Source: Arthrinium phaeospermum | Taxonomy: Eukaryota; Ascomycota; Sordariomycetes; Amphisphaeriales; Apiosporaceae | Direction: 5' to 3' | DNA: 64,000 nt | Assembly: GCA_006503535.1 (NCBI GenBank) | Contig: QYRS01000010.1 | Coordinates: 2,480,001-2,544,000, forward strand | Shown: piece by piece, positions 22,215-33,325 of the stretch | Numbering within the stretch: position 1 is the stretch's first letter | Layout: every line of letters starts with the position of its first letter | The notes under the pieces: model-generated | Databases searched by the model: none | What the model was told of the DNA's origin: nothing | The model's input: only the letters and a program-made list of their open reading frames with translations | Position numbers and translations under genes: made by a program

Positions 22215-23242
22215 TCAAGCCTTCTCAATCTCGATGACCATGTGGATGCCATCTTCGTCGCCATGACCACCCTCCGTTTCGCCCGCGGACGACGGCGTCA
22301 CCAGTCGAAACCCGACCTTCTCGTAGAAGCGGACGACGCCGGCGTTGTCGGGCGCGATGCCGATCCAGGCGCCGCGGCCGTAGTCCTGGCCGCTCGCCCG
22401 CACGCTGCGCATGTAGGCGTCGACGAGGCGGCGGCCCCAGCCGCGGCGCTGGTAGGCGGGCAGCAGGTCGATGTGCATGGTGGCGCGCCAGCCCTGGGCG
22501 GGGAGGCCGGAGGGCTGGTCGAGCTGGAGCAGCTGGCGGGGGTCGTGGGCGAGGCGGACGAGGGCGGCGGGGTTGGGCTTCTTTTTGGCGGCGAGGGGGT
22601 GAGGCCCGAGGGGGTTAGGGTGGTGTCGTCGGGGATCCAGAAGGGTTCGGATTCGGGGTCGGGGGAAGAGGGAAGGGGGGGAGGGGGGGCTACGGCGGTG
22701 GAGAGGATGGTGGAGACGTAGGAGGGGTAGCGGTCGGCGAAGGCGTAGACGTCGGGGCAGCCGATGCAGTAGCCTACTACCTTACCGCCGCCGCCCGGGG
22801 AGCTCGAGAGGGGGTCCGACGAGGAAGAGGGAGAGGATTCATCGTCGTCGTCGTCGACTAGCATGTGGCATGTGGCGGGGGAGAGGTGGGTGTACTGGTG
22901 CGTCCAGATGTAGGGGGCTAGTTTGGCGGTTATGGGGGTGGTGGAGAGGGACGGGGGGAGGGTGGCGCGGCACTTTGCTTGGTGTTAGCTACCATCTTGT
23001 CGTTCTTCTTCTTCTCCCGTTCATTCTCTTATTCCCATTCTCATTTCCCTTGATATTCATTGTATGTGATATTGTGGCAGAAAAGGAGAAGATGGGATGA
23101 GGTGGAGTCAAGATAAGGGCCGTCAGACGGCTGAGCCCGTGGGTGCGGGGTGAAGTGGGACGGACTGGTGCTAGCTGGATCGACTTACGATGTGGGCGCA
23201 GGCCTCGAAGTCCGACTCCTGGTAGGGCCGTATGAACACCAT
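22215..23242 (-). CDS. GNAT N-acetyltransferase with an apparent frameshift
   Basis: Exon 1 (23242-23189) encodes MVFIRPYQESDFEACAHI. A 216-nt intron (GTAAGT...GCTAAC...AAAG) leads into exon 2 at 22972, which continues CRATLPPSL and APYIWTHQYTHLSP. Acidic low-complexity, VVGYCIGCPDVYAFADRYP and FWIPDDTT follow. Near 22600-22640 the family similarity changes frame and resumes as NPLGPHPLAAKKKPNPAALV, LAHDPRQLL, MHIDLLPAYQRRGWGRRLVD (the acetyl-CoA loop Q-R-R-G-W-G) and VRFYEKVGFRLV, ending at 22215. Both frames are open around the shift, which lies in C/G homopolymers. So either a real frameshift or a sequence error is possible; a spliced alternative was not found. The family resembles fungal GNATs acting on small molecules or proteins; the substrate is unknown. 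Confidence 0.7.
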
Positions 23243-23672
23243 GCTGGCTGATTTGCTTGATACAAAAATCACAGAACTTTCTACCTAAGACACAATGATG
23301 ATAACAGGTTGATGAAGATCAATATGAGAAAGCTACCTACCCCTTGAAGAGATCTGACACCACACCACCCCTCCTTTGGGGGCCAGGATCTACGACAACG
23401 AATACGTCAACCCCACCTACTGGATTCGGTAAACGGGCAAACAAGTCCTTGAAAGAGTCACCCAGGGCGCATGTCGATCGTTTGGGTGGCAAATGACGAA
23501 GCAACGGGCAAGTCAATAAGAGTCGAACTTCTACTTGGGTATCAATATGTTGGATTTGGTACCTATTATGTGAGTCACCTCTCCCAGGCACCAACCAGAT
23601 GTTCATGTACTTAAATCACGTTTCTGCACTTGCAGGAGGCTCCCAGTTTGCCAACTTGTCGCGCGACACCTC

Positions 23673-24749
23673 TCAGGACTGTGGCGCATTCCAGTTCTCG
23701 AATTGCAGACTGGAACTATCGTCTTCCAGTCGTATTAGCTCAAACTGCTCGAAACTGGAATCTGCCTCCTCCGATGGCGGCATATGGAAACTGGGAGGAT
23801 CCGCCATTGAGAACTGAAAACTGGTGGTACCCGCACCCAGTGTCGGGTCTTGGTAGCTGGCGGCACCCTCCTCGAATGGCGTGAATGGGAAACTGCATGC
23901 ATCCTCATCCAGTGCCTCGTCCAGTGAAGGCATTTGGAAGCTGTAAGCGTCTCCCAGTGGTGAATCTACCGACGCTGCACTTCCACGCGCTTCTCCTGCA
24001 CTCTTTGCCCATGCATCTAGCACTGCATGGAAGAGGCTGTCTATCTTCTGCTGCCACTCGACTTTTCCTTGGAGATCAGGGAAGAAAGACGTCCGCATGG
24101 AAGGGTACACCGTGGACGTTTGCATGAAGCGCTGCAAGCTAAAAGCCATCTCTTCCTCCACACATCCCCGCTTAGTTGAAGCGGGACGGTTTTGGCCGGG
24201 GAACAGCACTTCCCACATCTCGTACCACTTCTCATCCTCTGTTTTCCCACTGCCACGGTTCCCGATGATCTTGTTGATCTTGCTCTGCTGGTCTGAGTCC
24301 ATTCCCGAATGATGAGAGACATCCTGCATTTGACATGTCTGGGCTCGGATGTGCAGATTCAGCGGCTCCAATGCTATGAAGGTATCGCCGCAGATGGGAC
24401 AGAAGTGCCTAGGTCGCTGATGGTATCGCGTGATGTGCTGCCTCACGTTTCTCGCCAAGCAGGTGGTGGTGTAGCCTAAGCAGTCGACGTACTTGAAGGG
24501 ATCTCTCTTGAAGAACGGGCACGCGAACCCTCCAGTGGACAGCACCTTGCGCAACGGCCCCCCTTGGTCATCGCTTTCTTCGCCGCCCGTTCTCTGGCCT
24601 CTTTCTTCACCGCCCGTCCTCCGTCTCTTCCGACCAACGCTGAGTCTGCCAGGACTTGGAGCCATGGGCGACTCCGGCATTGTTGGCGCTTGACTAGAAG
24701 ACTGCCCTGGGCTTGGAGCCCAGGCTGCAGGAGTCAGATATGAGTGCAT
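23673..24749 (-). CDS. Stand-alone fungal C2H2-like zinc-finger protein
   Basis: Single exon, 358 aa. A basic nuclear-localisation-like stretch (GRKRRRTGGEERGQR, about residues 39-54) precedes the zinc module at about residues 75-140. The module reads FACPFFKRDP, C90, then VRQHITRYHQRP, CPIC and LHIRAQTC, the common fungal FACPFxKxDP...VxQHIxRxH...C..C type. Immediately downstream comes EKWYEMWEVLFPG. The C-terminal 130 residues are acidic and Ser/Phe-rich with repeated SFQ[MF] or SFxMP patterns, which could act as an activation-like region (inference). It is divergent from the HET gene at 26754, whose middle carries the same module including the W..MW/IW..LFPG tail. A transcription-factor role is possible but not shown. 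Confidence 0.85.
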   Translation of the reverse strand: MHSYLTPAAWAPSPGQSSSQAPTMPESPMAPSPGRLSVGRKRRRTGGEERGQRTGGEESDDQGGPLRKVLSTGGFACPFFKRDPFKYVDCLGYTTTCLARNVRQHITRYHQRPRHFCPICGDTFIALEPLNLHIRAQTCQMQDVSHHSGMDSDQQSKINKIIGNRGSGKTEDEKWYEMWEVLFPGQNRPASTKRGCVEEEMAFSLQRFMQTSTVYPSMRTSFFPDLQGKVEWQQKIDSLFHAVLDAWAKSAGEARGSAASVDSPLGDAYSFQMPSLDEALDEDACSFPFTPFEEGAASYQDPTLGAGTTSFQFSMADPPSFHMPPSEEADSSFEQFELIRLEDDSSSLQFENWNAPQS

Positions 24750-26753
24750 TCTCTCGGCAGTCGAGGTTCCTCGTGCGGCGATTGGTGAGGTTGGTGGGGA
24801 TTCGGGGATATGTTTCGATTAGGGAACCCTGGGTTGGAAGACTGGGAATCTGGATCTTCGCGGCTGGGTTAGCTTCGGCCCCTGTCGCCGAGGTTAGGGA
24901 ACATTGCTACCTACCTACGTCTAACAGCGTAGCGGAGTGGCGAGCGACGGCTCGAATTAGGAGTCTCAATTGCGCTTCCAGTGACAACCTTGCGTTTGCG
25001 CGGTGCGGTATTGGGTAGAAGAAGTATGGGGCAGAGGGGAGATACGGCTACTTGACGACTGGTCACCAGGTCAGGCTGGCTGAGGTAGCCGCCGGCCAGA
25101 GCCTGATGTCGCTCCTTTCGGTGGCGGCGCAGCTGAGACGGACGGGAAGAGAAGCTTGGCACGAGTCAACGAAGAGCTTTCCGTGCACCAAACATCATCC
25201 AAACTCGAGAAATCTATCAGACAAAGAATAGAGCTTGAGTGCTCGGTTTTGATATTTCGGGATCTAGAGATATGAGGGTTGCGAGCCGACTTGCTCTTTG
25301 GTTGTGATCCCAGCACAAACGTGCCATGCACCCGAGATGATGCTGCCCGGCCAATCAACGAGGCCATCTAACGCCAAAGTCATCCTCAGCACATCTGTTC
25401 AGAGAACAACAGCACGACTGTTCGAGTAGCAGCAGACCCCTCCAAGCTACGGCACATCTGTTTAATAAAAACAGAAGCACATTTGCTCTTGGGACATGTC
25501 GCGACGCATGCATTCGTGTAAACAGATAGAAATCCTGTGCCATGCCAGCGTATATAAATTCAAAATGTAAATGACCTTCTCAACGTTACAAAGGCCATTT
25601 CGCTTGCATATTGTTCCAGTCATGCATTCTCAGAGTGATTCCTCGTGCATTCGATGAAACTTCAATTGGTATGACAAGTCTATGTCTGTACAGCTTCAGA
25701 GAATGCACTGACACAAGTAGTGAAATGGACGGCCGGATCTCTTTAAGTACCAATCGCCTCGCTGACTGGCTCGGTGAGCGGGACGAGTCCACAGTACATC
25801 GAATAGCCTGCAATGACGGAAAGCCACACCAGCACAGTTGTGCCAAGAGAAGAGTTGCCCAGGCCAAGAAAGCCATCAGCGCCTTTGATGAGAAATTTCG
25901 TATGTGGATGGTGATGCCCCTGCTTCCCGATCCTTACGGAACACCCTGACTGACACATAACAAGGCATACCCGAGCCTTGCAGGCGCCAATGCTGGAAAA
26001 GGTAGCTCTGTGAATTGCATCTAAATGGGTCGGGGGCATCTTGAATCCGAATTTGCAATTACTTTTACCGAAAGCCTCACATACCAATTGAATACAATAC
26101 TCGTGCATCCCTTAATAGTTAATTACTCAATTAGAAAAGTCAAGTGGTTTCTCTCTGGTCTGCCTGTAATCTTTTACAAGTCCGCATCATCCGGAATATT
26201 GTTTCAGCTGATCCCTGAGCCCTGTAATGGGTGTGTGGTCTTAAGTGTGAGCGCAGGATCATGATCTCTTTCGGTGGGCGTCCCAACCCCCAAATCATGC
26301 TGGACCTGAAAGGTATTTTAAGTGACACATACAAAGTGAGAACTGGATGCATTGATTTGAGAGGATGGAACCCTTGCCTTTGACTTCGGTGGGCCGGGTC
26401 GGATGATTCATGCCCGCCTCTGAAATCCCAGCCTGCTTGGTCACAATTGTGCTGTGAGCTGCGATTGGTGGCCTCAGCCGATGCAAAACTCTGCCTGACC
26501 ACCTGTCGATATGGGCGTCTGCGGCACCAGCCTACGAATCAAAAACACAGGAGGCGTTTCTTGCCGCAACCATGAAGGGCGAGTTCTCTTTTCTTTTTTC
26601 CTGCACCTAACCCTGGTAAAATTCAGGCAGGGTTCTGTATGTCTACCTGTGCTCGCTCTGCATCGCACGGTTTCCGTCATCGCTGTTCAAAGACGTCTCG
26701 CGAGAGTATTGTTCTCATTACAATTGATTGCTGCCGAATCACATAACGCTAAC
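24750..26753. other. Shared upstream region of the zinc-finger and HET genes
   Basis: About 2 kb separates the divergent starts. No conserved coding region is recognised; short open frames on both strands lack domain features. It likely holds both promoters. Confidence 0.5.
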
Positions 26754-29700
26754 ATGCAGCTCATCAACACTCATACCATGGAACGGGAGAGTTTCTCAAG
26801 CAAGGGGCTACCCGACTACGCAGTCTTGTCTCACACCTGGGGAAAGGAGGATGAGGAGCTCACCTATGACGAATTCGGCACTGGAACTGAGAACCTTGCG
26901 CCGAAACGAAAGTCTGGCGAAGATAAAGTCAGGATGTTCTGCGAGATTGCCAAGCAACATGGCATGCAGTATGTCTGGGTGGACACTTGTTGTGTCGACA
27001 GATCCTCGAGCGCCGCAGTATCCGAGGCCATCAACTCTATGTTTCGGTTGTATCGAGATGCTGCTATCTGCATTGCCTACCTTCAGGACGTTTACACGTC
27101 GGAAGGACCCGATGATGCTCCCCTGATCTCACAGAGCAGGTGGTTCACGAGAGGGTGGACTCTGCAAGAGCTCATTGCACCCCGGGTAGTATGGTTCTAT
27201 GACCAAAACTGGAACCCCATCGGAGAGAAGAGCTCCGACTCCATGCTTGGTCGCCTTGCCAAGATAACTCGCGTCTGTCACAATGTTCTCCGGGATGCCA
27301 GTCTTATACACGACACGCCTATCGCCACCCGCTTGTCCTGGGCTGCGAGGAGAGAAACCTCCAAGATAGAAGACATTGCATACTGTCTTCTGGGGATCTG
27401 CGAAGTCAATATGCCTATTCTCTATGGCGAAGGTCCGCGTGCGTTTCTTCGCCTCCAGAAAGAAATTATCCGATCTTCGAATGATATATCCATCTTCGCT
27501 TGGACCTCGTCGGGTTGCGAGGAGACTCGAGGCCTTCTAGCAGAGTCTCCAGATGAATTCGTATCATTCTCTGAGACCTTTTGGCTTCGGCAGCCGCTCC
27601 TCTCAGCCCATGAGTACACCCTGACAAACAAGGGGCTACGAGTCAACAGTCCGGCACTGTCCAGAAGAACACCAGATTCGGATTTGGTTTGGACTTTGAC
27701 AGACCAAGCACAAGGGGAGGTTTCTGTGCCTACTTTGGGCATTTCCATTCGCGAAGTCAAGGGTACATTCGTAAGAACATATCCGCAGCAGCTGGTGTTC
27801 CTCAACGAGTTCAAGATTTCTATCCCGACCATATACTTGAAAATACACGAGCGGAACCTACATACACCACAAATGTCCTCACTGGACCCGATATCCGGCC
27901 CGGATGCGTCTCGTCTCCCAACGGAATCCGCCTATGATGGGATTCGGTCGAGCAATAGCCATATCCTCATGCCGAAAAGTGTTGAATGGCCACCTCAGAA
28001 AGACATGGGAGGCCTCAGCGTGGTTGAGTTCGACAGCGCCTATACAACGTCTCGGCAAACAGGCGAAAACCTACTGCGATCAAGCCTCACCCCTGTTTTA
28101 CACGACCCTGGTGCCGATCCATGGAATGCGGACGACACAAGTGTTGTTACGAGCAACTCGGACACACCCTCCTGTTTCGAGTCTGAAGAGGAGGAAATAT
28201 CCCCTGAAACTCGTGACAAATTGTCTCCCATATGGGATGCATTAGTCGGTATTGTGGTGCAAATTTTCTTTCAAGCGCTTGTGCGTGAGCTCTGGGGTCC
28301 TTTGCGGGTGCTGCATGTGCTTCTTGGGGATGCGGCAACATTTGATTCGGGAGCCACAGAGTTCACACCAACATCTACCAGCCAATTTCAGATAAGCTTT
28401 GATTGTCAGACGCAGTGGGTTTATGGTCTGGCCGTTAGCAATTGCTACGTGTCGGAGGCGAATAGAAGTCGCCATCCGACTATATTTAGCTGTCCTTATT
28501 ACAAGAAAGACCCAGAGCTGTACGGAGGTTGCAGATTACGCTGCAGTTCAACTGTATCGAGCGTAAGGCAACATCTCCTAAAAAGACATAGGCAGCCGCC
28601 GTACTGTCCTTTATGCTTCGAGGCCTTCAGACTTGTGGCAGACAGAAACCGGCATATAGTATCGCGGTCTTGTGTTTCCAAGGACTCTGGCCATGTCGAA
28701 GGCATATCGGATCGCCAAGCTTCACTCATTTTCGAAGATTCTGCCTCGTGGAGTGACGAAGAGCATTGGCTTCGAATCTGGAGGATACTGTTTCCTGGAT
28801 CTCCTGAGCCACAATCAGCATACCTGGAGGACAGCATCGACGGACTCTGTCTGGAATTCCAGACATTTTGGAAGAGCAAAGGACAATCTGTATTGGCTTC
28901 GCTACTGAGAAATACGGGAATGCTGGATTGGAAGTCTCCGAATGAAGAGAGTGATTTGGCTTCGACTCACTCTCTTGTACTTGCTGATGTGATCAACAAG
29001 TTTGTTGAGGGTGGGTCAGGAATCGTTCTCGAGTTGCAGAGAAGGGACCCGATGTGTGCCTCTCCAGGGACTGAAGAATACTTGGAAAAGCTACATAAAC
29101 CGGCGCGGGCTGCTATCGAGGAAGCTGACATGGCTGCCGGTTTGGTGGATTTAACCATGGACAGCAATGAATCCAGCACAACCACACCGGCTCCCATAGA
29201 GCAGGGACTGCTCACAGAGTCAACAGCAATGACGCAGTCTAGCTGGCCATCTGCCGAAGAGTCGCTTGATTTCAATGAGAGGGAAGATTTGGAGTTGACG
29301 GATTTATCAAGCGTCTCGATAGAAGATGACCATAGTCTCCAGTGGGCACGGAACCTACCGGAACATTTTGAGACCCCCGACATACCACCGACCCCCCCTC
29401 ACACATTTGGTGCGCAGTTCCGCGAATTTACGATCCTCCTCAACTGCTCAGCACGCTTCGAACTCTCAGACGAGAATGGGTGGATGGACCACCTTCGGTA
29501 CCAACATCTGAGCGGCATGCTGCCCGACCAGTTCATGTGTTGGTTTTGCAAGAAGACTTTCTCCGCCACGAATGACGATGGCGATATTCTGAGAAACTTC
29601 ACTGCGGGGATGCATCACATCAAAAGCCACATCCCGATGGACAGATGCGGAGAATTCCAAGTCCACCATGAGGAGCACATGAGTGAGCATCTGGACGTCT

Positions 29701-29975
29701 ACGAGTCTCTTGAGCCACTGAACCCTGGTTCCGTACGGGCTTCACCAAGTTGGGCGCCATGGCCGTATCGAAATGCTCGCGGCAACAAAGGCGGTAAAAG
29801 CGACAGAGGGACGCTGCACGGATCCCGTCTGAGCCAACGACCCTGTTCGCGAGCATCTTTGCGAAGCAAGAAGCACATGCGGCCAAGAGGAGTTCCTAGA
29901 TCTGGGTCCCTTCAACCATCAGGATCGAGAAAGAAACAAAAGGAAGCGGCATATTACCGGGCGCCAACTGCGTGA
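26754..29975 (+). CDS. HET-domain protein fused to fungal zinc-finger modules
   Basis: Single exon of 1073 aa from ATG 26754. That start gives the standard HET beginning MQLINTHTMERESF; an upstream in-frame extension to 26511 looks like leader sequence. The HET domain spans about residues 1-250 with its hallmark blocks YAVLSHTWG (22-30), YVWVDTCCVD (73-82), WFTRGWTLQELIAP (130-143) and SKIEDIAYCLLGI. After a Ser/acidic linker comes a zinc module at about 578-645 (CPYYKKDPELY, VRQHLLKRHRQPP, CPLCFEAF, HIVSRSC) and W..IWRILFPG. An acidic region follows, then a second C2H2-like finger near 929 (CWFCKKTF...HHIKSHIP), and a basic, nuclear-localisation-like C-terminus. HET domains are known to trigger incompatibility cell death in fungi. 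There is no NACHT or WD40 part. The architecture suggests a HET effector linked to nucleic-acid or protein binding; this is inference. Confidence 0.9.
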   Translation: MQLINTHTMERESFSSKGLPDYAVLSHTWGKEDEELTYDEFGTGTENLAPKRKSGEDKVRMFCEIAKQHGMQYVWVDTCCVDRSSSAAVSEAINSMFRLYRDAAICIAYLQDVYTSEGPDDAPLISQSRWFTRGWTLQELIAPRVVWFYDQNWNPIGEKSSDSMLGRLAKITRVCHNVLRDASLIHDTPIATRLSWAARRETSKIEDIAYCLLGICEVNMPILYGEGPRAFLRLQKEIIRSSNDISIFAWTSSGCEETRGLLAESPDEFVSFSETFWLRQPLLSAHEYTLTNKGLRVNSPALSRRTPDSDLVWTLTDQAQGEVSVPTLGISIREVKGTFVRTYPQQLVFLNEFKISIPTIYLKIHERNLHTPQMSSLDPISGPDASRLPTESAYDGIRSSNSHILMPKSVEWPPQKDMGGLSVVEFDSAYTTSRQTGENLLRSSLTPVLHDPGADPWNADDTSVVTSNSDTPSCFESEEEEISPETRDKLSPIWDALVGIVVQIFFQALVRELWGPLRVLHVLLGDAATFDSGATEFTPTSTSQFQISFDCQTQWVYGLAVSNCYVSEANRSRHPTIFSCPYYKKDPELYGGCRLRCSSTVSSVRQHLLKRHRQPPYCPLCFEAFRLVADRNRHIVSRSCVSKDSGHVEGISDRQASLIFEDSASWSDEEHWLRIWRILFPGSPEPQSAYLEDSIDGLCLEFQTFWKSKGQSVLASLLRNTGMLDWKSPNEESDLASTHSLVLADVINKFVEGGSGIVLELQRRDPMCASPGTEEYLEKLHKPARAAIEEADMAAGLVDLTMDSNESSTTTPAPIEQGLLTESTAMTQSSWPSAEESLDFNEREDLELTDLSSVSIEDDHSLQWARNLPEHFETPDIPPTPPHTFGAQFREFTILLNCSARFELSDENGWMDHLRYQHLSGMLPDQFMCWFCKKTFSATNDDGDILRNFTAGMHHIKSHIPMDRCGEFQVHHEEHMSEHLDVYESLEPLNPGSVRASPSWAPWPYRNARGNKGGKSDRGTLHGSRLSQRPCSRASLRSKKHMRPRGVPRSGSLQPSGSRKKQKEAAYYRAPTA

Positions 29976-30553
29976 GCTCTAGTGTAGCTGATGGGCACTG
30001 GCCCGGCCAGCTGATTTCCACTTATTGGGGGTGAATATATAGTAATCCAGTATGTTTGGGTTATCAGAGTAGCTTTTATCTTTCCACGACATGGGATTTC
30101 CTTGATAATTAGCAGCGAGCAAGCTACCCAGCTCTAGGCTATTTGTGGAATTGAGTCCACCAAGGTAGATAGATTGCGGGAAACCAGGGAATATCTCTGG
30201 AGGTGCAACCTAAGAACGATGATACAGATACTCAGGGGTGTATTTTCTGTGGCTGCTGAAGTTCATAAGACTCTCAACACATCATCAACAAAGCGCCATG
30301 TTTCAGAAGGTATAGGAGGGCTGGCGAAGTATCTTATGTTGGCGTATACGAATTGGTCTAGAATGAATGTGTCGAGCTGCCCGTCGATGAGGAGATTGGA
30401 GGGAGAAGCAGTCAGGATCTTTGTCCCATGCATGTACCTCATGATATTCACTCGGAACAGATGTCAACAGCGTTATTGATATTTTCGATTACTAACTTTG
30501 AGTGTCTTCTGTTTTTGCCGGGGAGCCTTGGTTTGAATCGAAAGAAAATCATC
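29976..30553. other. Convergent 3' regions
   Basis: AT-rich spacer between the HET gene (+) and the DUF6924-like gene (-). No gene is seen. Confidence 0.5.
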
Positions 30554-32113
30554 TCATATAAACCTATCCTTCTGACCCGGCCACTCCTTCTTCTTATCCA
30601 CAACATCGCAGAGCACCTCATAGGCATCACCTGCCTTGCAGTTCATAACGGACCAGTCGCCGGCCTCTCGACCAACCCTCACCAGCCCCACGGTCTCCCC
30701 GATATCCTTGGCCGCCAGCTCCCTGTCGCAGTATACGAAATACTCGGGACACAACGTCCCGCAGAACCGTTCCTCGTGCACGAAGCCCCAGTGCTGCTCG
30801 AGGGTCGTCTCCAACCCCGCCGGCGGGCCATCATCGACGGCGGTGGCGTCCGTCGTCGTGCTCGAGCGAGGATGCTGGACGTTCTTCTCCAGAAAGCGCT
30901 GCGAGCCCGACTTACGCCGCTTGAAGGTCTTGTCTAGGGCAGCGAGGTACGCGGACGGATATTCTATTTGGGGACCGGCGTAGGCGAGGAAGGTGTGGTG
31001 TGTGTGCTTCCACGGACGGTACCCGGCATGGATCTCGTTGAAGAGGGTCATGGTCGTGGCGTTGGCAAAGGGCAGGCGTTGGGTGTCCGTCGCGGCGGCC
31101 TCGACCAGCGCCGCGAGATCGGCCATGGCCTTTGTCTTGTCCTGGGCGTTCTCATCGGCCCCTCCCCCTCCACCCGCCTTCTTCTCGTCCCAGTCCATCT
31201 TGACCAGTAGCACGCCGTCCTCGTGGTAGTCGGGCGTGTCGACGATGAGGAACATGCCGCGGTGCAACTTGGGGTTATTGCGGCAGCGGAGCGGCCACGC
31301 GCTTTTGGCTTGCGCGACGGCCTCGGCCTGGCTGCCCGCCGGCACGCGCCCCTCGGGCCGGCAGCCCAGCTCGGGGGTGGGGACGCGCGGGCCCCAGCAC
31401 GGGTGGAGCTCCCTCATCACCGTCTCGAAATCGATCCCGGGAACCGCGAAGAACCCGATGTAGTAGTCCAGATTGCGAAGAGTGCTGGAAGCCCCGTCCG
31501 AGTACTCTTCGTCGGTCTGGGACGTATCAAAAGGCTTGTCGGTTGACGGATCAGATTCTGGCTTCTCCGTCGTCGACGGGTCTTGGTCGCCAGCATTATC
31601 ATCCCCATCCTCGCCTTGGTCGTCGCCTCCGTACTCCTCCTTGTAATCGGCCCAGTCCGCGTTTGCGATCTGCAGGTTGACGAGGATCAATCCCACCTCC
31701 TCCGCCGGGACGCGTAACTGGTCGATCTGGCAAGCGTGGTCGCCGCCGTCGTCATCATCACCAGTACTATCGTCCATGGTCACGATCAGCAGGCCGGTCT
31801 CCCGCCAGTTCTCGTCGACGACGGCGACGAAGTAGAATGGATCGAAGCGGCGCGTCGCGATCAAGTTGTCCAGGTGCTCGGCCAGCGCCGCACGTAGGGG
31901 CTGACCCGCCAAGTCATGGCGGGGGGCGCGGCGGACATTGTCATCGTCGTCAGTCTGGGTGTTACACGCTTCTTCGATGCGGGCGAGCTCCTCCTCGCCG
32001 TCGCTAAGCTCGACGTGCACGAAGAGGGCAAAGGGCAGCAGAGGATCGGGGATGTGCTTGTAGGGGTCGATGGCGGGCGAACTGCTCGCCGGCAAGGTCA
32101 AATCAACGGACAT
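30554..32113 (-). CDS. DUF6924-like protein, hypothetical
   Basis: Single exon. ATG 32113 (MSVDLTLPASSSPAIDPY) gives 519 aa; an in-frame upstream extension is open but unlikely. The N-terminal part contains LLPFALFVHVELSD, YFVAVVDENWRETGLLIVTM and LRVPAEEVGLILVNLQIANA, the pattern I associate with DUF6924. A highly acidic linker of Asp, Glu, Ser and Thr follows. The second half repeats some logic (MFLIVDTPDYHEDGVLLVKM, ATTMTLFNEIHAGYRPW) and ends with a region rich in Cys and aromatic residues (ERFCGTLCPEYFVYC). It has no signal peptide or membrane segment. Function unknown; the family assignment is from memory and moderate. Confidence 0.75.
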   Translation of the reverse strand: MSVDLTLPASSSPAIDPYKHIPDPLLPFALFVHVELSDGEEELARIEEACNTQTDDDDNVRRAPRHDLAGQPLRAALAEHLDNLIATRRFDPFYFVAVVDENWRETGLLIVTMDDSTGDDDDGGDHACQIDQLRVPAEEVGLILVNLQIANADWADYKEEYGGDDQGEDGDDNAGDQDPSTTEKPESDPSTDKPFDTSQTDEEYSDGASSTLRNLDYYIGFFAVPGIDFETVMRELHPCWGPRVPTPELGCRPEGRVPAGSQAEAVAQAKSAWPLRCRNNPKLHRGMFLIVDTPDYHEDGVLLVKMDWDEKKAGGGGGADENAQDKTKAMADLAALVEAAATDTQRLPFANATTMTLFNEIHAGYRPWKHTHHTFLAYAGPQIEYPSAYLAALDKTFKRRKSGSQRFLEKNVQHPRSSTTTDATAVDDGPPAGLETTLEQHWGFVHEERFCGTLCPEYFVYCDRELAAKDIGETVGLVRVGREAGDWSVMNCKAGDAYEVLCDVVDKKKEWPGQKDRFI

Positions 32114-33325
32114 GGTGAGGGGGTGGTGGTTGAGGCCGAGAGTTGGGCCCAATTGTTGAGTAATCTGTGAGTGGTATAGTATTGAATGGTAGCAAAAGAA
32201 GGTGGGATGTTCCAATTCCCCGGGTTTGTTTGTTCGTGCCAGATGCCCATCCCTCCGGGTCCTGTTTTCCAGGTAGCCGGCCTAGTTTCCCGCCCTATGG
32301 GCCAATGCAGCTCCCTCTCAGCAAGGGCCGTACCGTGACGTCACTCGTGGCACCGAGGGTGCCTAACACAAAGGAGGCTCCCCAAAGTCCGAGCCACCAC
32401 TTAATCGGGCGGTGTGACCCAGCTAGAATCCTTCCTGAAGAGCTGATGCAAATCTATTTCTCCATTCAGCGGCAGGCAATAAAGTCGTGTTGCTCAACCC
32501 CGATCGATATATTATTAGTTGGACGCTAATGCCAGCCTCCTGTATCAGCCTGAGTCAGGACAGCGCTGATAGAGGGCTAAAGTACTGCTTTTATATAGTA
32601 AATAGTGAGGAGTGTTTCACCTGTCACATATCGGAAATCCTTGAGCCCATAGGGCCAGCTCGCCTCGGCGGGCAAATGGCCGAGAATATGAAGCCAGCGA
32701 GCTGAAATCCTACAAGAGCTTACGCCGCTGTGACACCATCTAACTGCCCTCTTCATTCCGTTTTCCCACAGCCTGGTCAGAGAACAGCCCGATGACGATC
32801 CGACAAACGCCGAATATGAGTGAACAGGCAGTGCTATTATGGTCATACGTCTATGCAGGTGTTGGACAACCAAGCACAGGTCTTGTCTGCTGACGACGCC
32901 GACGAGGCATACCAGCTTGGAGAGGGAGTTCTATGCCTTTAGAACACATATAGAACACTGCCTTGCCTAAGCATAATCACATAAGCCTTCGTATCACCGT
33001 CAGCTTACTTGCCTACGTTACAACATGGCCAGCCATAGTCCTCATCCGGAGAGGATGGGCAGTGTATTGGTGCAAAGCAAAAGGTATCAGGCTAGCCGGG
33101 CAATTCGGTGAAGGAAAGAGAGGTGAAGAGGCTCGAGGTAAGTGCTCTCTTGCTACTGTAAAGTAGAACTTGGGGGCTATAGTCGAAATATAAAAGACAT
33201 GTAGGCGCCCGTAAGAAGAGGAGGCACTTTCAATCTACAGCCTTCAGCATATATCTAACAGTATACACGCGCTTACTGCTTCAAATACATTACTACTTTC
33301 ATTTGATTGAACCTTGTCGCTAACA
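32114..33325. other. Divergent upstream region
   Basis: This lies between the start of the DUF6924-like gene (-) and the start of the NucA/NucB gene (+). No coding features are recognised; it is likely a shared promoter region. Confidence 0.5.

Noticed and set aside
25611..25949. Overlapping open frames on both strands (about 100 codons each) upstream of the HET gene
   Set aside because: Composition and lack of domains suggest chance open frames in a promoter region.
30636..31546. Plus-strand open frames overlapping the DUF6924-like gene
   Set aside because: They are antisense shadows of the GC-rich minus-strand coding region.
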